Of a stretch of DNA of 64,000 nt, positions 1-12,540 are shown piece after piece. Below the pieces are notes generated by a model. It did not search any database, was not told the origin of the DNA, and saw only the letters and a program-made list of their open reading frames with translations. Position numbers and translations under genes: made by a program. The DNA lies in the NCBI GenBank assembly GCA_963082975.1, contig OY720344.1:2790001-2854000 (forward strand). The letters are read 5' to 3'. Position 1 is the stretch's first letter. Every line of letters begins with the position of its first letter. This DNA comes from Labia minor (taxonomy: Eukaryota; Arthropoda; Insecta; Dermaptera; Spongiphoridae).

Positions 1-249
1 TGTTTATTAAGTATAATAAATAAAATAAATTTTATTTATTTTTGTTTTTACCAGTAATCATGTCGAGTACATTCCTAATTCTAACATATGCGTTCATTAT
101 TTTATAAATAATAATCAAAATATTCAGTAGAAATATTTTATGTGGTAAAACAACATTTGCCGGGTCTGCTAGAATTAATATCAAATAATTTAAACGAACA
201 TACATGCATATTATGAAGAGAAAAGATATTGAGCTAGGTGGAGTCAAAG

Positions 250-842
250 TTTTCCTTTGATATAGGCAACCATTCTATTTAACTAACCCATTCACGTGGG
301 CGTGTGTTTATTGCTTGGAAAATGTGTGGAGGGGTAACTCAAATGTTTTTGTCATAAAAACATATAAAACGATCAATGATTTAAAATTAAATTGGTATTC
401 AAAATTAATAACTATGAATTTAATTTATTATTAATTAATTATAATAATACCAATGTGTTTGATTTATTAAAAAATATCAAAAATTATTTTTAAAACAAAA
501 GATGTATATATAATTAATTTGAAAAGATTTTATAATAAATATTGAATTGAACCCGGGTGGCATATTTCCATTCGAGTATAAATATGGGAAATTTCCTTTT
601 TCTATGCTAACTAAATGATATTCGAAAAAAATTAATAAAATAAAAACAAAAATTAATATTAATTAAAATATTGATGCATGAGTAATGAATAAATAGAAAT
701 TTTTATATTTTATTATTAGAATGATTGAATATTAAATATTTTTTAAAAAAAGGCTCAGTCAACCCTCAGCCTTCTCAGGCAATAAACATACTCTTTGTGA
801 ATTCGTTAGGTAAATCGAATGGATGCCTATATCAAAGGCAAA
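250..842. mobile_element. Candidate MITE with 38-bp imperfect terminal inverted repeats
   Basis: The left end (250-287, containing CTTTGATATAGGCA, CCATTC and TAAC) recurs inverted at 805-842 with a few mismatches. The interior is AT-rich and has no coding potential. The arrangement fits a non-autonomous DNA transposon; I see no clear target duplication, so the superfamily is open. Confidence 0.5.
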
Positions 843-1104
843 CCTGGGATCAACTTAACTTAAATATGTATTTTTACTTTGCATGATCCATGATCCATTA
901 AATTTATTTAAAAATGCCCACTCTGAGTAAGATATAGTCAAATCTAAGAATTGAATTTAATAGAATATAAATAGTTTCAAGATGTGCATTAATTAAGTGT
1001 CAAGTGGAATATTGGTAAGCAATTATGATCCACTCGGACTCCAAACCGTATAAAGAAGCTGTTGAGCGTGGGGTGACTCTGGTCGGACTTGTTCAAGAGA
1101 CTCT

Positions 1105-1290
1105 GAGGTAGTAGAGGGTTATTTTTCCCGGAGTATTTTCGTTCCCGGGAATCGGGAAATTTTAAAATGCATTTTTCCCGAGAAATTATAAAAAAAAAAA
1201 AATACTAAATTTGAGGTGGAAATTGTAAAAGTATTACGAAAAAGTTAAAAAAATATAAAATAAATTTAATTCAAAAATAAAAAATAAAAA
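1105..1290 (+). repeat. Dispersed repeat, copy 1 (CCCGG-rich start)
   Basis: It begins near GGGTTATTTTTCCCGG, continues with CGTTCCCGGGAAT and GGTGGAAATTGTAAAAGT, and ends in an A-rich tail. A second copy in the same orientation lies at 60938-61100. TTTTTCCCGG-type starts are common in non-autonomous hAT elements, but no matching far end or target duplication was found here. Confidence 0.55.
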
Positions 1291-1389
1291 AATCCAGAAG
1301 AGGTATAACAATAATCATAATTATTTTCTCTCATTTACTTGTTTAGAAAATAATATAATATTTTAGAAACGAGAGGCAATCAAAGGAAA

Positions 1390-1685
1390 TGTCGCCTAAA
1401 ACTGAGATCCTAGAGATATTAGAGGAGTAACGATTAGTCTACTCTGAGGAGACGAAAAAAGATTTTTGTGATGTGGAGACTTGTGGAGTTTGTCCCGTTG
1501 GTATTGGTGTGGTTTGACGGTTCCTCTGCTATTCCTACATCATATTATTACATAAGCTGGGCTTGGATTGACACCACTGAATTTTTGTGGCCGTACTGTC
1601 ACACCTTGCAAGTGGCCATCCTGTAGCCTCTCTGGGAGAGATAAAGCCAGGGAATATAACATCCTAATAATAATTATTGATATAT
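1390..1685 (+). mobile_element. Possible retroposon 3' end (LINE or SINE) with TAA-type tail
   Basis: A GC-richer stretch without an open frame runs through GGAGTTTGTCCCGTTGG and CCATCCTGTAGCCTCTCTGG, reaches AGATAAAGCCAGGGAATATA, and then passes into ATAATAATAATTATT. A unique body ending in a TAA-type simple tail is how many non-LTR elements and SINEs finish. No copy is present elsewhere in the window to confirm it. Confidence 0.3.
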
Positions 1686-1689
1686 TCCC

Positions 1690-3240
1690 CTTCCCCAATG
1701 GTCATAGAGCAATCCTAAGTGCACTTATTATCTTAATTACATGGAACTATTTATTATATTATTAACTGTTGCAATCCTCAAATAGATTTAGATTTAATTA
1801 TCAATTACACTAAAAGCTCATTCGAGGGTTAGAAAAATGCGACTCAATTTCTATATTCTAAAATTCACGCGATTGGTGTTTTTGAGAATGTAAACAAACT
1901 GATGCCACACACATTTGAAGTCATGCTAGAAAAAACTGACTGCAGCAAATGACAAAGAATCTATGCAAGTTCAAACTTGGACTGAAAACAGAACCTAAAT
2001 CGCGAATGGAAGATAGAATCAAGTGTTATTCAGGAATCCTTGAATCGCAAGATTTGACTGAAACCGACAGAAGAAGAGGCTTCAACAAGCACTCGAAACG
2101 TGACATTTATTTTGAAAAATTTTAGTGAAGGTTTATGCAAATTTAGGCAAATGAGCTTTGTGATTTCTTTATGAACATTGATCCTTCTATGGAACCAAGT
2201 CTTATTTTTAAGAGGCAAATTGTTAATGCCAAGAAAGAGAAAATTACCTCTTCCCCCTTATCAACCGTCACTGGATTCACCAAACTATATTCTATTCACA
2301 ATTACCAGACTGCTACCAAATTAAATATCAAATTTATTATAATTTTAAAAACCCATTTTTTTTTTATAACCCAACCGATACTAAACCTCCAATTTACCAG
2401 AATTTGATTACTTTAATATTATAAAAATATTATACAAATTTTGTTGATAATTTCTGTTTTATAATTCAATGATCCATTAATCATCCATTGATCTGATCTA
2501 TCGGCATAGATTACAGACCACTAAATTGATGGTATGAGTGAGGGAGGAGCGACACGCTCCTATCAATAAGAAGACACCTTTTTATATTTCATAGGCAAAC
2601 CAAGATCAATTCCCTATTCCTATTTATCCATTTAGAATCATCCTCATTTTAATAATTTTAAGAATAGAATCCGCTAAAATAATTCAGACTATTCTCTCCC
2701 TTAAAGACAAATTAAAATATTTGTATCACATACCATAATAAAGTAATAGTATTAAGAGTATTATAATATTTTTTTAATAACCAACAAATTAAATATATAT
2801 ATATATAATTATTATATATATTAAATATATCTATTAAAGTTATTATAAAATAATGATTTCCTAAAATATTTGTATGATATTTACTATAAAACAATTAATA
2901 AAGTAATAATAAATAAAAAGAAGATAAAAATTATGAATGTGTGTAGTATTTTTGATTAATGTTTTTTTTTTCTTTTTAATTCAAATGAGTAATCATAGTG
3001 ATTTGAAAACTTTTTATTCAAATGCTAACTAAAAGTTCATTAATTGTTGAGTGGACAAGAGTTTATATTCTATTTAAATATCTTTTTAAGTTAATTAGAC
3101 AAATAATTGAATTATATTAAATTGTTTGTTTTGTTTTGTTTTTTTTGTTAGTTATTTTCGTTTTAAATATCACACTGTGACATTGATAAACAAATGATTT
3201 GGATTTTTATTAAATATGCCTATGTAATATATATAAATTA
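1690..3240. other. AT-rich DNA, no gene seen
   Basis: About 1.5 kb of A/T runs and short ORFs that I read as chance. The only structured bit is a short GC hairpin at 2547-2561 (GGAGCG-ACA-CGCTCC) next to CTATCAATAAG. It could be a Helitron-type terminus but has no partner. Confidence 0.4.
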
Positions 3241-3284
3241 TATATATAAAGAAAAAACAAAAAAAACCTCTGACTTTTGTACAT

Positions 3285-3545
3285 CCTACGCAAGCACAAC
3301 GCCTATCAATGAGGTGTCCTTTGATCAGTAGAACGGGTCCTCTCCACCTTTACCTTGATTTTCTTGATCGGAGGCGCTATCAAGTAGCTTTTCCCCAAGG
3401 TTGTTCCCGGAGGCTGGGTTGACTCCGTCCCATAGACCCCACCCAGCAAGAGAAATACCCTTGCCAGGACCGGGACTTGAACCCAAGACCATGTGAATGC
3501 GAGGCAGGTTCGCTACCCACACACCCAATGGCGCCTTTAATATTA
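3285..3545 (-). mobile_element. tRNA-derived SINE, copy 1 (minus strand)
   Basis: Read on the minus strand, the element opens with a tRNA-like head: a GGGTAGCGAACCTGCCTCGC stretch where the D-arm and anticodon arm would be, then a B-box-like GGGTTCAAGTCCCGG. A body follows with TTGTTCCC, GGGGAAAAGCTACTTGAT and GGTGGAGAGGACCCGTTCTAC. A copy with the same order lies at 52215-52447, also on the minus strand. The plus-strand similarity to short ORFs is incidental. Confidence 0.75.
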
Positions 3546-3554
3546 ATAATATAA

Positions 3555-3700
3555 AGAGAGAGAGAGAGAGAGAGAGTAAGTTGCTTAACTTGCTTAAAAT
3601 GATTTTGGATTATTTAAATTGCCAATATTCATTCATCATTAATATAATTGATCATCATTTGAAGAATGAAAAGAGAGAGAGAGAGAGAGAAAGAGAGAGG
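3555..3700. repeat. Two (GA)n microsatellites
   Basis: GA dinucleotide runs at about 3555-3576 and 3671-3699 are separated by ordinary AT-rich sequence. They generate a spurious ERERERER peptide in one frame. Confidence 0.9.
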
Positions 3701-3839
3701 GAAAAGAGGTATAGGAAAAGTTTGGAAAAAGTTGCAAAGTGTGAGTTGACATTAAAAAATGGCATACGATAATAATGATAAATCTTATGGATTTTTGACA
3801 TTTGTGTAATTGGTATGCTTTTTGTTCATTATTGTATGA

Positions 3840-4210
3840 AAGAGGAGGCACCATAAAAAAAATGGTGAACCTGAACAGTGACGACGCCACGTGGCCGACC
3901 TCGGGGTATGATTCGCGGATAAATTTAGCCCTCAAGCGAAGGAATAAGCTCTGTGAAAATAGAGCCTGTGAGAAATCGCACACGAAAATAGCCTTTAAAA
4001 ATAAAATAGAAATTGTAAATGAGGATATAAAAAGCAACCTCTTGCCTCCCTTCTCCCCCTCCCACTCATCTATCTATTACACCCTACATCCCCCATTATC
4101 GTCATTAAGTTGTACAAATCGCAACCAATTTTCAGTTCTTGTGCAAAGTACAACTGAAAGAAGACAATTGGATCCATTCATCCATGGAATGGGATCCTTG
4201 ATTTATAATT
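3840..4210 (+). promoter_or_regulatory. GC-richer non-repeat patch with TATA-like box
   Basis: This patch is clearly less AT-rich than its surroundings and has no second copy in the window. It holds an E-box-like CCACGTGG near 3887 and GATATAAAAAGC at about 4025-4036, a good TATA-box form. An ORF of 151 codons spans it, but its composition is not convincing and its 3' half is low complexity, so I do not call it a gene. A core promoter or conserved non-coding element is an inference. Confidence 0.3.
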
Positions 4211-4259
4211 ATAGAAGCTATATTATTATTATTAGTAAATTTTTACTAGAAAAATAAAT

Positions 4260-5113
4260 TTGACACTTGTTGAAAGATTGGTTTTTGTTTTTTGTTTTTT
4301 TTTTTTATATTTATTTATTTATTATTTATTATTTTGTAAAGTCAATTTAATGTAAAGTTTACCTTAACTGCTGGTTATTAGAAATAAATAAAAATAAAAT
4401 AAAAAATGAAAATTGAAATGATATGAAATGAATAAATAATAAAAGAATATCTATCAAATAAATCAACAAAATGATCCATATTAATTAAGTAAATATTTTA
4501 TAAGAGATATCTGGAGTTTACCACAATAATAAATATTTATTAAGGAAAATAATAACACTAATGAGAAACCAATTTCGATAGGAAAATTATTTAATCATTG
4601 AAACATTCGAAGAGTAATAATTAATCTATTACTAATCTCTTTTATTAAATAGACAAAATAAAAATTCATAAAATTATCATAAAAATTAATATATATAATT
4701 ATTATTACTGGTTTATAATATAAGCATATATATACATATATAATAAAAAATTGGAATTAAATAAAAAAAAACAGTTTTTAGTTTGTAGATTGTTATTTTT
4801 TCATTGAATCATTAAGTAAATGATCCAAATTGTTATCTCGTAAGTAATCCTATCGTAGGTATCTATCTATCCATGAAAAAATAACAATCTAAAAATTAAA
4901 AACTGTTTATTTAATTTTGGGACATCCTATTCGTCGATTCATAACTGTTGATGGGACTTCTATTAAATTAAATCAAATTTAATCAATTAATTAGAACATC
5001 GTTATGCGAAATGTATCAGTGTTGATGGAGATTATGATGAAAGATAAAGAAAAAAAAAAAAAAAAAAAAAATCGTTTTTCTTGGTCAGGCCGGAAACTTT
5101 TCACCCCACCCTC

Positions 5114-5155
<42 letters not shown>

Positions 5156-5860
5156 TTATTTATTTATTTATTTATTTATTATTATTATTATTTTATGTAA
5201 AGTATTTCTGACCTTTTGTAACATTTCATAGTCTTTTATGTTGAAACATTATTTATTTATTTTTAGAAGTCTTTTGTCGGGATACTAACATCAAAATCAC
5301 TAATAACAGCACTATAAGTGATCATTAGTATATTAGAACAATCAGGGAATTTGTATAAATATAAATTAATAAATTTGTTTTTTAAATTATCTTAAAAAAT
5401 AAATAAAAATAGAAAATAACCTAAATAAAGAAAATAAAAAAACAAGATTTAAAGAGTTTCTTATGTGTTGATATGTTATTTTGTTTCTTCGTTATTATAT
5501 AATATATATATTTGTATATATATATATATATATATGTTAATTTATTGACTTTAATTACGAATTAATTTACCAATAAACAAAAAAAAAAAAAACAAAATAA
5601 ACAAAGTAATACGCATATAAAATTAAATATTAAATATTTCTTATAAATATTAGTCCAATATAAGATTTGTGTTATTGTTTTTGTCTTTAAATTATTTTAT
5701 TTATTTTTTTTTAAATTATATATAATATTATTATAATTGTTATTGTTGTGATAAATATGTGATAAATATGTGATAAATTTGAATAAAAGTTGGTTGGCAT
5801 TCCCAGATGTTTTTTAATGAACCTTCTTGTTTGATTATATCAATATTTTCTTATGTATGT
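4260..5860. other. AT-rich DNA with microsatellites
   Basis: No gene is seen. It contains an A-run at about 5048-5070, and a compound array at 5115-5192 moving from (TA)n to (TTTA)n to (TTA)n. A short TA array lies near 5510-5535. Confidence 0.6.
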
Positions 5861-5861
5861 C

Positions 5862-6375
5862 GTAGGCAAGTAACAATTTTAGGACAAGAGCATTTACCTA
5901 GACAAAAGTCATTTGGCTAAATAGCATTACTTTTTAATGATTTTAATTATCCTTCCTATGATTTATTTATTTTATTCGATTTGTTATAAATGTCTCTTCG
6001 CGGATGCAATGGTAACAGATTATTTGTTCATTGGAATCTTTTTTTGGTTCACCACAAATTAAATGGACGTTTGAATTGCATGTTAATCATGCGCGATCCG
6101 TATAGGCTTTACAGTTAACACAACAATAAAAATGAATACCGTTTTCAAAATCAATTTTTTGTTTTTTCGAATATTTTTTGGAAAAATTATATAATTTGAT
6201 GTACCGGGGGTAATGTTTTTTCAATGACAGTGGGTCCATTATCTAATGATTCCTCAGATAATAAATATTCCACCATTTCCAGTAATTGACTACTGTAATA
6301 GTTAAAGATATTTACCTAAAAAAGATTTAGCCAAATGGATTTTGTCTAAGCAAATGTTATTTTCCTAACATATAT
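5862..6375. mobile_element. Candidate MITE with long imperfect inverted ends
   Basis: The left end (about 5862-5925) carries CATTTACCTAGACAAAAG and CATTTGGCTAAAT. The right end (about 6310-6375) carries the same blocks inverted (ATTTAGCCAAATG, TTTTGTCTAAGCAAATG, TTTTCCTAACAT). Each arm is about 60 bp with several mismatches. The interior has no intact frame. The superfamily is unresolved. Confidence 0.5.
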
Positions 6376-7080
6376 TTTAAAAGAAAAAATTTATTTGAAG
6401 ATATTAAACGAAAAAATTAATTTTTCCTAAATATGGTAGGTTTAAATTTTAATAAAAAAAAAGGCATAAATATATTTGAATATATATTAACGGCGAAGGT
6501 AAAACACGGTATTGAGTCCTTGCCTAAATGCGAAGAATGCTGAAGGCAGAATGAATAGCTAGTTTTTTTGTTTTTTTTAGTTATATTAAATCATGCCTAA
6601 AGAAATATAAAAAATCTTTTTTTTTTAAATATATTAATTACTCTTTCTAGAGATAATAATAATAATAATAATATAATAATAAATAATATTGACTCTGAAT
6701 CAAATCTGAATTAAAAGAACGATTCTATTTGTTATCTGTCAATATAAAATCTCAACAAAAAGTATTAATTTTATGAAGAGATATACAGATTTTATTTGTT
6801 TTTAACGTGGTTATTATCTTAAGATAATATTATCTATATTATCTATAGATAGATTTAGTATCTATAGTGTGGAAATGAAATCTATTATATGTATAAACCT
6901 AAAAAAAAAGGATTGCACGCACCAAAAATAAACCTTTAGTCAATTAGTCTACTAGATATCAGTGGTAAACACTAGACACTGATAAAAACTAGATTAAAAC
7001 ATGAATTAAATGACAAACGTATCTTTCATGAACACAAATACGGTTTTAGACTAACATTAGATTTACTTTAGTTGCTGTAT
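6376..7080. other. AT-rich DNA, no gene seen
   Basis: Only short simple repeats are visible: an AAT array near 6655-6685 and a TATC/TAGA stretch near 6830-6860. Confidence 0.4.
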
Positions 7081-7093
7081 CACAAAAAAAAAT

Positions 7094-7697
7094 TAGCTGG
7101 AGTGTCTCCACTCGACTATCTCGCAAAAATTTGAGAATTGGATTAAATAACATAATATATTATATTTAAATTAAATTTAATTAATTATAAATTATAAATT
7201 AAAATTAATAGATAATATTTATTAAACTTTGTTGATGGCATCAGGTCACGTGTTGGCGCGTGAGATTTAGAGTGTTAAAAAATGAATTCTGGTACTTTAG
7301 GCGATTCAATCAAGCTGAAATTCTATATATAGCAGTTTTATACAATTTTTAATCATGTGAAAAATTATCCAACATATATCTTTATTTTTATGGTCACTTT
7401 AGAGGAAAAAAAAAATCAAAACGTTACAGGTATACACAACCCTCTTCCGGTTGAGCTACATTTCTCAAAAGTTGATAGAAAACTACGAATTTTGAATAAT
7501 GCCCATCTATCAAATTTCATGATGCTAGCTCAAACTTTTTTTGCGTAATCTTGTCTACAGACACACACACACACACACACACACCTAAAGACATTTTTCT
7601 CAACCTTAGTGAAAATAATTCAGGAACCTTCAAAACGTATAAAAACATCAAAATCTCGACATCGAAAATTGTCGTGATCTCTCTGGCGAGATAGTAA
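7094..7697 (-). mobile_element. HINE-1, copy 1: Helentron-type non-autonomous element
   Basis: Read on the minus strand, it starts with TACTATCTCGCCAGAG, carries a GT microsatellite (7561-7582 as CA on the plus strand) and ends with TTTGCGAGATAGTCGAGTGG followed by a GAGTG-GAGA-CACTC stem-loop. The inverted ACTATCTCGC motif is terminal at the 5' end but internal to the hairpin at the 3' end. Asymmetric inverted repeats, an internal microsatellite and a 3' hairpin are the layout described for Helentron-associated elements. Five other copies or fragments lie in the window. It has no coding capacity. Confidence 0.8.
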
Positions 7698-8178
7698 AAA
7701 GAAATTGTTGCAGAAGCGGGGGAGGGGGAGGGGGCTAACCAAAAGAGAACAAACCATTTTTGCAAGCAATGGCTGATTTATATTTTTATTTTTGCTCAAT
7801 GTGTTGAACTTTGTTTGAGTCCAGAGTGCACAAGGTCAGATGCAACCCGACAGTCTGCACCAGGAAGCTTACAACTGATTAGATAATCGTTGTCTGTTGC
7901 CTGCTTCACGGTTCCCCCCCCCCTCCACCACTACACGAATAACTTGATGTTATTTTCTCATATGACAATCAAGAATTGCGTTCTTTTAGTAAAATAGAAC
8001 GCAAAGGAAAATTCCAGGTTTTATATAAAATAAATAAATAAATAAATAAAACCATGGAAACGAATCGTCAAGACAAAAAAAGAAATTATTTTAAAAAGTA
8101 AAAGAAACGAAATTCCATTTTAGAATTTCATTTGATTGATTTAAAATTAATGTTCCTAGATATATAATTTTTTTTTAA

Positions 8179-8261
8179 CACGTTCCAGCCGGCATGTGCC
8201 ACCGGTGGCTTATGCCATCACATAAAATAAATAGACAAATTATAGAGCCGGCGGGAAAGTG
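8179..8261. mobile_element. 83-bp TTAA-flanked MITE, copy 1
   Basis: It is bounded on both sides by TTAA (8175-8178 and 8262-8265). The ends are CACGTTCC at the left and GGAAAGTG at the right, each followed by GCCGGC. A copy of exactly the same length in inverse orientation is at 43376-43458. TTAA duplication with short TIRs is the piggyBac hallmark. At 83 bp it is nearly all palindrome. Confidence 0.8.
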
Positions 8262-8269
8262 TTAAATAA

Positions 8270-9420
8270 TATATTTTTATTTTCATTATAGAAAAGTATG
8301 CTTATGTTATAGGAATGTATATAAAAATAAACATAAAAACATCTTAAATTTCATAAATACATGATGATCTCTCATCATTATTTCAATAATTGATAAGATA
8401 GAATGATAAATTCAAGTAATTATGTATCCAGAATTGCAAGAATTCATCAATAATTAATTAAATTTAATTGAAATATAATATATGTTAATTAATCCAATTC
8501 AAATTTTTTAACAAATAGTAGTCACTCTACGCTATTCACATTCTCCAATTTTCTTTTCTTTTGTAAATATTTGTGGAAAATGTTGATCATAGATGAATGA
8601 ATTATATATTAGAATAATTAGATAATAGGTAAAGGAAATTTTTACCAATATTTTTTTTTTTTTTTTTTTTGACTAATCCTACCAATTGGTCTGGTTTACC
8701 TTTTTCGATTCAACGATTTTACACAAATGTAGTCAGCCAACCACTAAGATTTTGAGTAACCTTATCACAATAATTCAATTATGGATTTTTTTTATGGGGT
8801 TTTTAATTTGTAAAAATCAAGTCAATAAGTGATCAAATACACAAAAAACTTATATTTACATGTGATTAACTATAATTATCTTCTCCACATGATCTCCTAT
8901 TTCCTATTTTCTATTTAAATTGTATGGACCATTTTCACAATTAAATAAATAAATAAATAAATATATTATTATTATTATTATTATTGTAATTCTAATTAAC
9001 AACTAAACTTAGAAATAAAATTTAAAATTTCAATTTCTTTTTTTTTAGTTATTTTTTAGGAATTAAATAAGTATGTAAATTTTGAAAAATAATAATGATA
9101 AAAAATCTTAATTTCATTGGGACCATGAAAAATTAGTTTAGTTTACACCTTATATATATAAGTTTAGATTTTAGTCACTTAGGGACTTTGGAATCTTTGT
9201 TTGTTTGTTTTGTTGTTAATTTTAATACTTGAACAGATGAAGAAGCATAAAAAATAATAGATAAATAATTTATTTAAAATTTATATATATATATATATAT
9301 ATATAAATGCCAAAAATAAAAACAGAAAATTAATTTTATTTTGTAAATTTATAAAAAAGTTGTTTTTTTTTCTATTAGAATTACGAATAGCTTTGATTTA
9401 TATAGATATATAGATATATT
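8270..9420 (+). repeat. Dispersed repeat F, most complete copy
   Basis: About 1.1 kb of non-coding AT-rich sequence containing ACTAATCCTACCAATTGGTC, CTCCACATGATCTCC and GGGACTTTGGAATC. The part from about 8645 onward recurs nearly identically at 17295-17943 plus 18725-18835, where a Helitron-like element interrupts it. An inverted, internally deleted copy lies at 54015-54520, and inverted sequence matching 8275-8350 lies near 54575-54650. The type of element is not recognised. Confidence 0.75.
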
Positions 9421-9539
9421 TAAATGTATATAAAATAAATTTAAATATATTTATATAATAAATAAATAAATTAAATAGATTAATTTTTAGACTTTTTCAA
9501 ACATTAATAAATTCTTAAATAATAAAATATAAATATAAA

Positions 9540-9960
9540 AAATGTTTATAAAATAACGTTTTTCCAATGGACTAAAAAGAATAAAATAATTTTTCTATAA
9601 GCCTGACAAAGTTTATGGATGAATTGCTTCAAATTCAACGAAAAACGTTGGGCGCATTTAATTTAATTTATTTATATGAACAATCAAGTCAAATTTTTGT
9701 AATAATGAAAATTTTATTAAACACATAAACTGACAAATTTTTTTATCATCATAGTTTAAGAGCTAAGAAATTAATCTTTTATTATTTTTCACTGTAATGT
9801 ACTTATATCAAAGTATGTATCAAAATTTAAAAGAATTTTATTAAATATATTAAAAAATATATTAGTCTTTTAAAATTGATTTTATGTATTGATGTTAAGT
9901 GTTAATGTTATTATTGAATAATAATTATTATATTATATTTATAAATAAATAATTTTTATT
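9540..9960 (+). repeat. Repeat G fragment
   Basis: It shares TTATAAAATAACGTTTTT, AACGTTGGGCGCATTTA and ATCAAGTCAAATTTTTGTAA with the middle of the long-TIR element at 52615-53458, and recurs inverted at 24250-24530. I read it as a truncated copy of that element. Confidence 0.6.
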
Positions 9961-9977
9961 AATATGAGATTTTATAA

Positions 9978-10015
<38 letters not shown>

Positions 10016-10024
10016 GTATATATA

Positions 10025-10250
10025 TCTTATATATAAAATTCTCGTGTCACAAAACTTTGAAATCATACTCCTCCGAAACGGCTTGACCGATTCTTATGAA
10101 ATTTTTTATGTATATTCAGTAGGTCTCAGGGCATGTCAGACTTCCTTTAGAAAACCGCTAATTGGTAAGGTGTGTCCAGGAAATGCTAATTAATTAAAAA
10201 TAGTTTAGTTACCATACTAGCTCATAGAGGCGCTGGTGGCAAAAATTTGA
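10025..10250 (+). mobile_element. Helitron 5' end, second family
   Basis: Starts A|TC at 10024-10026 with TCTTATATATAAAATTCTCG, then GTCACAAAACTTTG and CTCCTCCGAAACGGCTTGAC. The same 5' end occurs on the minus strand at 12812. Similarity to that copy stops at about 10250. No matching 3' terminus could be assigned with confidence before the next Helitron starts at 10776. Confidence 0.65.
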
Positions 10251-10254
10251 CATC

Positions 10255-10440
10255 ATATATATACCCTTATAAGAAGCTTCCAAACAATACTGGTTCATGG
10301 GTGAACGGTCTATGGCGTTAAATTATGCTTTGCATCCCTCAGTTCCAAACTCGCAAAGGCACATTTTTTTTTTTTTTATTATATATTTTTTTTTACAAAT
10401 TTATTAATTTTTATTATTTTAATATTTTATTAAATTATTT
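10255..10440. other. Unassigned sequence with short GC patch
   Basis: The stretch 10280-10365 (GGTTCATGGGTGAACGG through CCAAACTCGCAAAGGCAC) is followed by a T-run. It vaguely resembles retroposon ends, but no second copy is visible. Confidence 0.3.
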
Positions 10441-10447
10441 TATTATT

Positions 10448-10605
10448 AAATTGTATTTTATTAAATTTTAATATTAAATTTTATTTTATTAAATTTTAAT
10501 ATTAAATTTTATTTTATTAAATTTTAATATTAAATTTTATTTTATTAAATTTTAATATTAAATTTTATTTTATTAAATTTTAATATTAAATATTATTTTA
10601 TTAAA
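10448..10605. repeat. 28-bp tandem repeat, about 5-6 units
   Basis: The unit is made of ATTTTATTTTATTAAATTTT followed by AATATTAA, repeated head to tail almost without change and degrading at both ends. It is pure A/T. The near-identity of units suggests recent expansion. Confidence 0.85.
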
Positions 10606-11619
10606 TTTTATTTTATTAAATTAATAATTATGTCAATTAATTTTTTGTGAATAAATAAACAAATATAAAAAACTATATATAAAATTTGAATTTTCATCCA
10701 TTCATTCATCTAAAATGATATTAACTTTCTCTCCCTTCTTGGAAAAACCCATATTGCCATCCCTAGCGTCAACTATCTATGTATATATATAAAAAAGGTT
10801 TTTGTCTGCATATTGCAGCTGGATGCTCTGTGCTCAGAATTTAAAAATTATTATAGGTAATATTTCACTTTTTATTTTAAATTCTAATATTCAAATATCA
10901 ATTAAATTAAATAATTTATTCTAAAAGTTGTCATTTAAATTTATTTAATAAAATATTTAGATCATATTTAACTTAATTCTTTATATATATATATTCTTTA
11001 TATATATTTGAATATTTCTTCTTTTCTATTTGAAAGTGAAAGCTTAAAAAAACAGAATATATTATTTTTAAACTTTTATGAATACAAAAATATTTTCTAA
11101 TCGTCAATTAAAATGACTAAATTATATTATTTTTGTTTTTGTTTCAATTATTAATTACAAATATATTTTAAGTGCAAAAATGATTTCTTGGTTAATTAAA
11201 ATATGTTTTTTAAACAAATTATATAAACGAGATGTTTTAAATTTATGTCTTTTTTATATTTTTTTATTAATAGGCTTCTTTTTTTATTTTTAATTTTTAA
11301 TAAATTCTCTTTTTTGATATGATATTAATAAAAAATAATATTAAATTGTATATAAAATTAAAAATTAGAATATTTGAATTTTTTTAAATTTTAACACATC
11401 TAATCAATCATATGCATAACGAATGGAAAATTTTGAAAATCAACTTAGTATTAAATTCAGAAAAAAATACTCATATATAGAATATAATAGACCATTCGAA
11501 TATAATTTAAAACTATTTTTCTCCTTCTATTTTAAATTTTAAAAAAAACGGAGTGTTACGAAATTAAGATGCCTGGATAGGTAAATGGGCTGGAATAGGA
11601 GGCAATTTATAATTTTCTT

Positions 11620-12250
11620 CTAATTCAGATTGAAATTAATAGTGATAAGAAAATATATTTATTAACAAAATCTTAATATACAAAATGTAGAATTTGAATT
11701 TGTAGAAGGATAATAATATTTGAGAAAATTTAAATCGAGGTAGAAATCGGGAAACGCCTGTTATCATGCAGGGTTATCTCATCAAAATTATTATCAAAAG
11801 GAATCCAAATTAAAATATATAAACCAATTATTTTGCCTGCCTGTTGTATTATATGGGTGGGACGCATGGTCTATGACCCTGGGAGATGAGAGTAGATTCA
11901 GAGTATTCTTTCCAGCATATATTGGCCAAAGAAAGGTGAGGTCACTGGGGAATGGCGGAGACTGCATAACGAGGAATGGCATGACCTCTATGCATCTTCA
12001 GAAATAGTTAGGGTTATAAAAGCGAAAAAGCTGCGATAGGCAGGAGACGTGGCTAGAATGGGAGAAGAAAAAGATATTGGATTGGAAAACGGTGCGGAGA
12101 CCGCTTGGAAGACCAAGGACGCGTAGGAAGGGACGTAAGAGAGATGGGGCAAGGGCTCAAGATAGGGACACTTGGAGAAATGTGGTTGCTGCGGCCAAGT
12201 ACTTTCGAGTTCCTTAGAGTCACAGAGATAGATAGATATAATATATACAA
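11620..12250 (+). pseudogene. LINE reverse transcriptase C-terminus, decayed
   Basis: Conceptual translation in shifting frames gives the C-terminal part of a non-LTR retrotransposon RT: a KTIILPVVLYG-like block with MVYDPGR-type decay, ESRFRVF, then the AGHVARMG-like segment and GRPRTR. This is followed by REM...DTWRNVVAAAKYFRVP. Several frameshifts and stops break it. It ends in a short GATA-type tail (12228-12245). It sits within Helitron A and has the same 3' boundary as the LINE pieces in the other Helitrons. Confidence 0.75.
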
Positions 12251-12253
12251 TAA

Positions 12254-12507
12254 CTAGCTGCTCCGAGCGCCTTCGGCGCTCTCCACGCCTAGACGGGGGC
12301 TCCGCCCCCTGTACCCCCCCGAGTGTCCCTATTCTGAGCTATAACCATCTAACTCCTACCCTGTCCCATCTCTATAGTTTTTTATATATGTTTATTTATG
12401 CAGGAAAAATTAATTGACATAATTATTAATTTAATTAAATAAAATTTAATAATAAAATTTAATTTAATAAAATAAAATTATTTAATAAAATATTAAAATA
12501 TATATCG

Positions 12508-12540
<33 letters not shown>

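Noticed and set aside
3802..4257. 151-codon plus-strand ORF and overlapping 132-codon minus-strand ORF
   Set aside because: No domain, mixed composition, TATA-like box inside, and the opposite strand is equally open; chance opening in a GC-richer patch is more likely.
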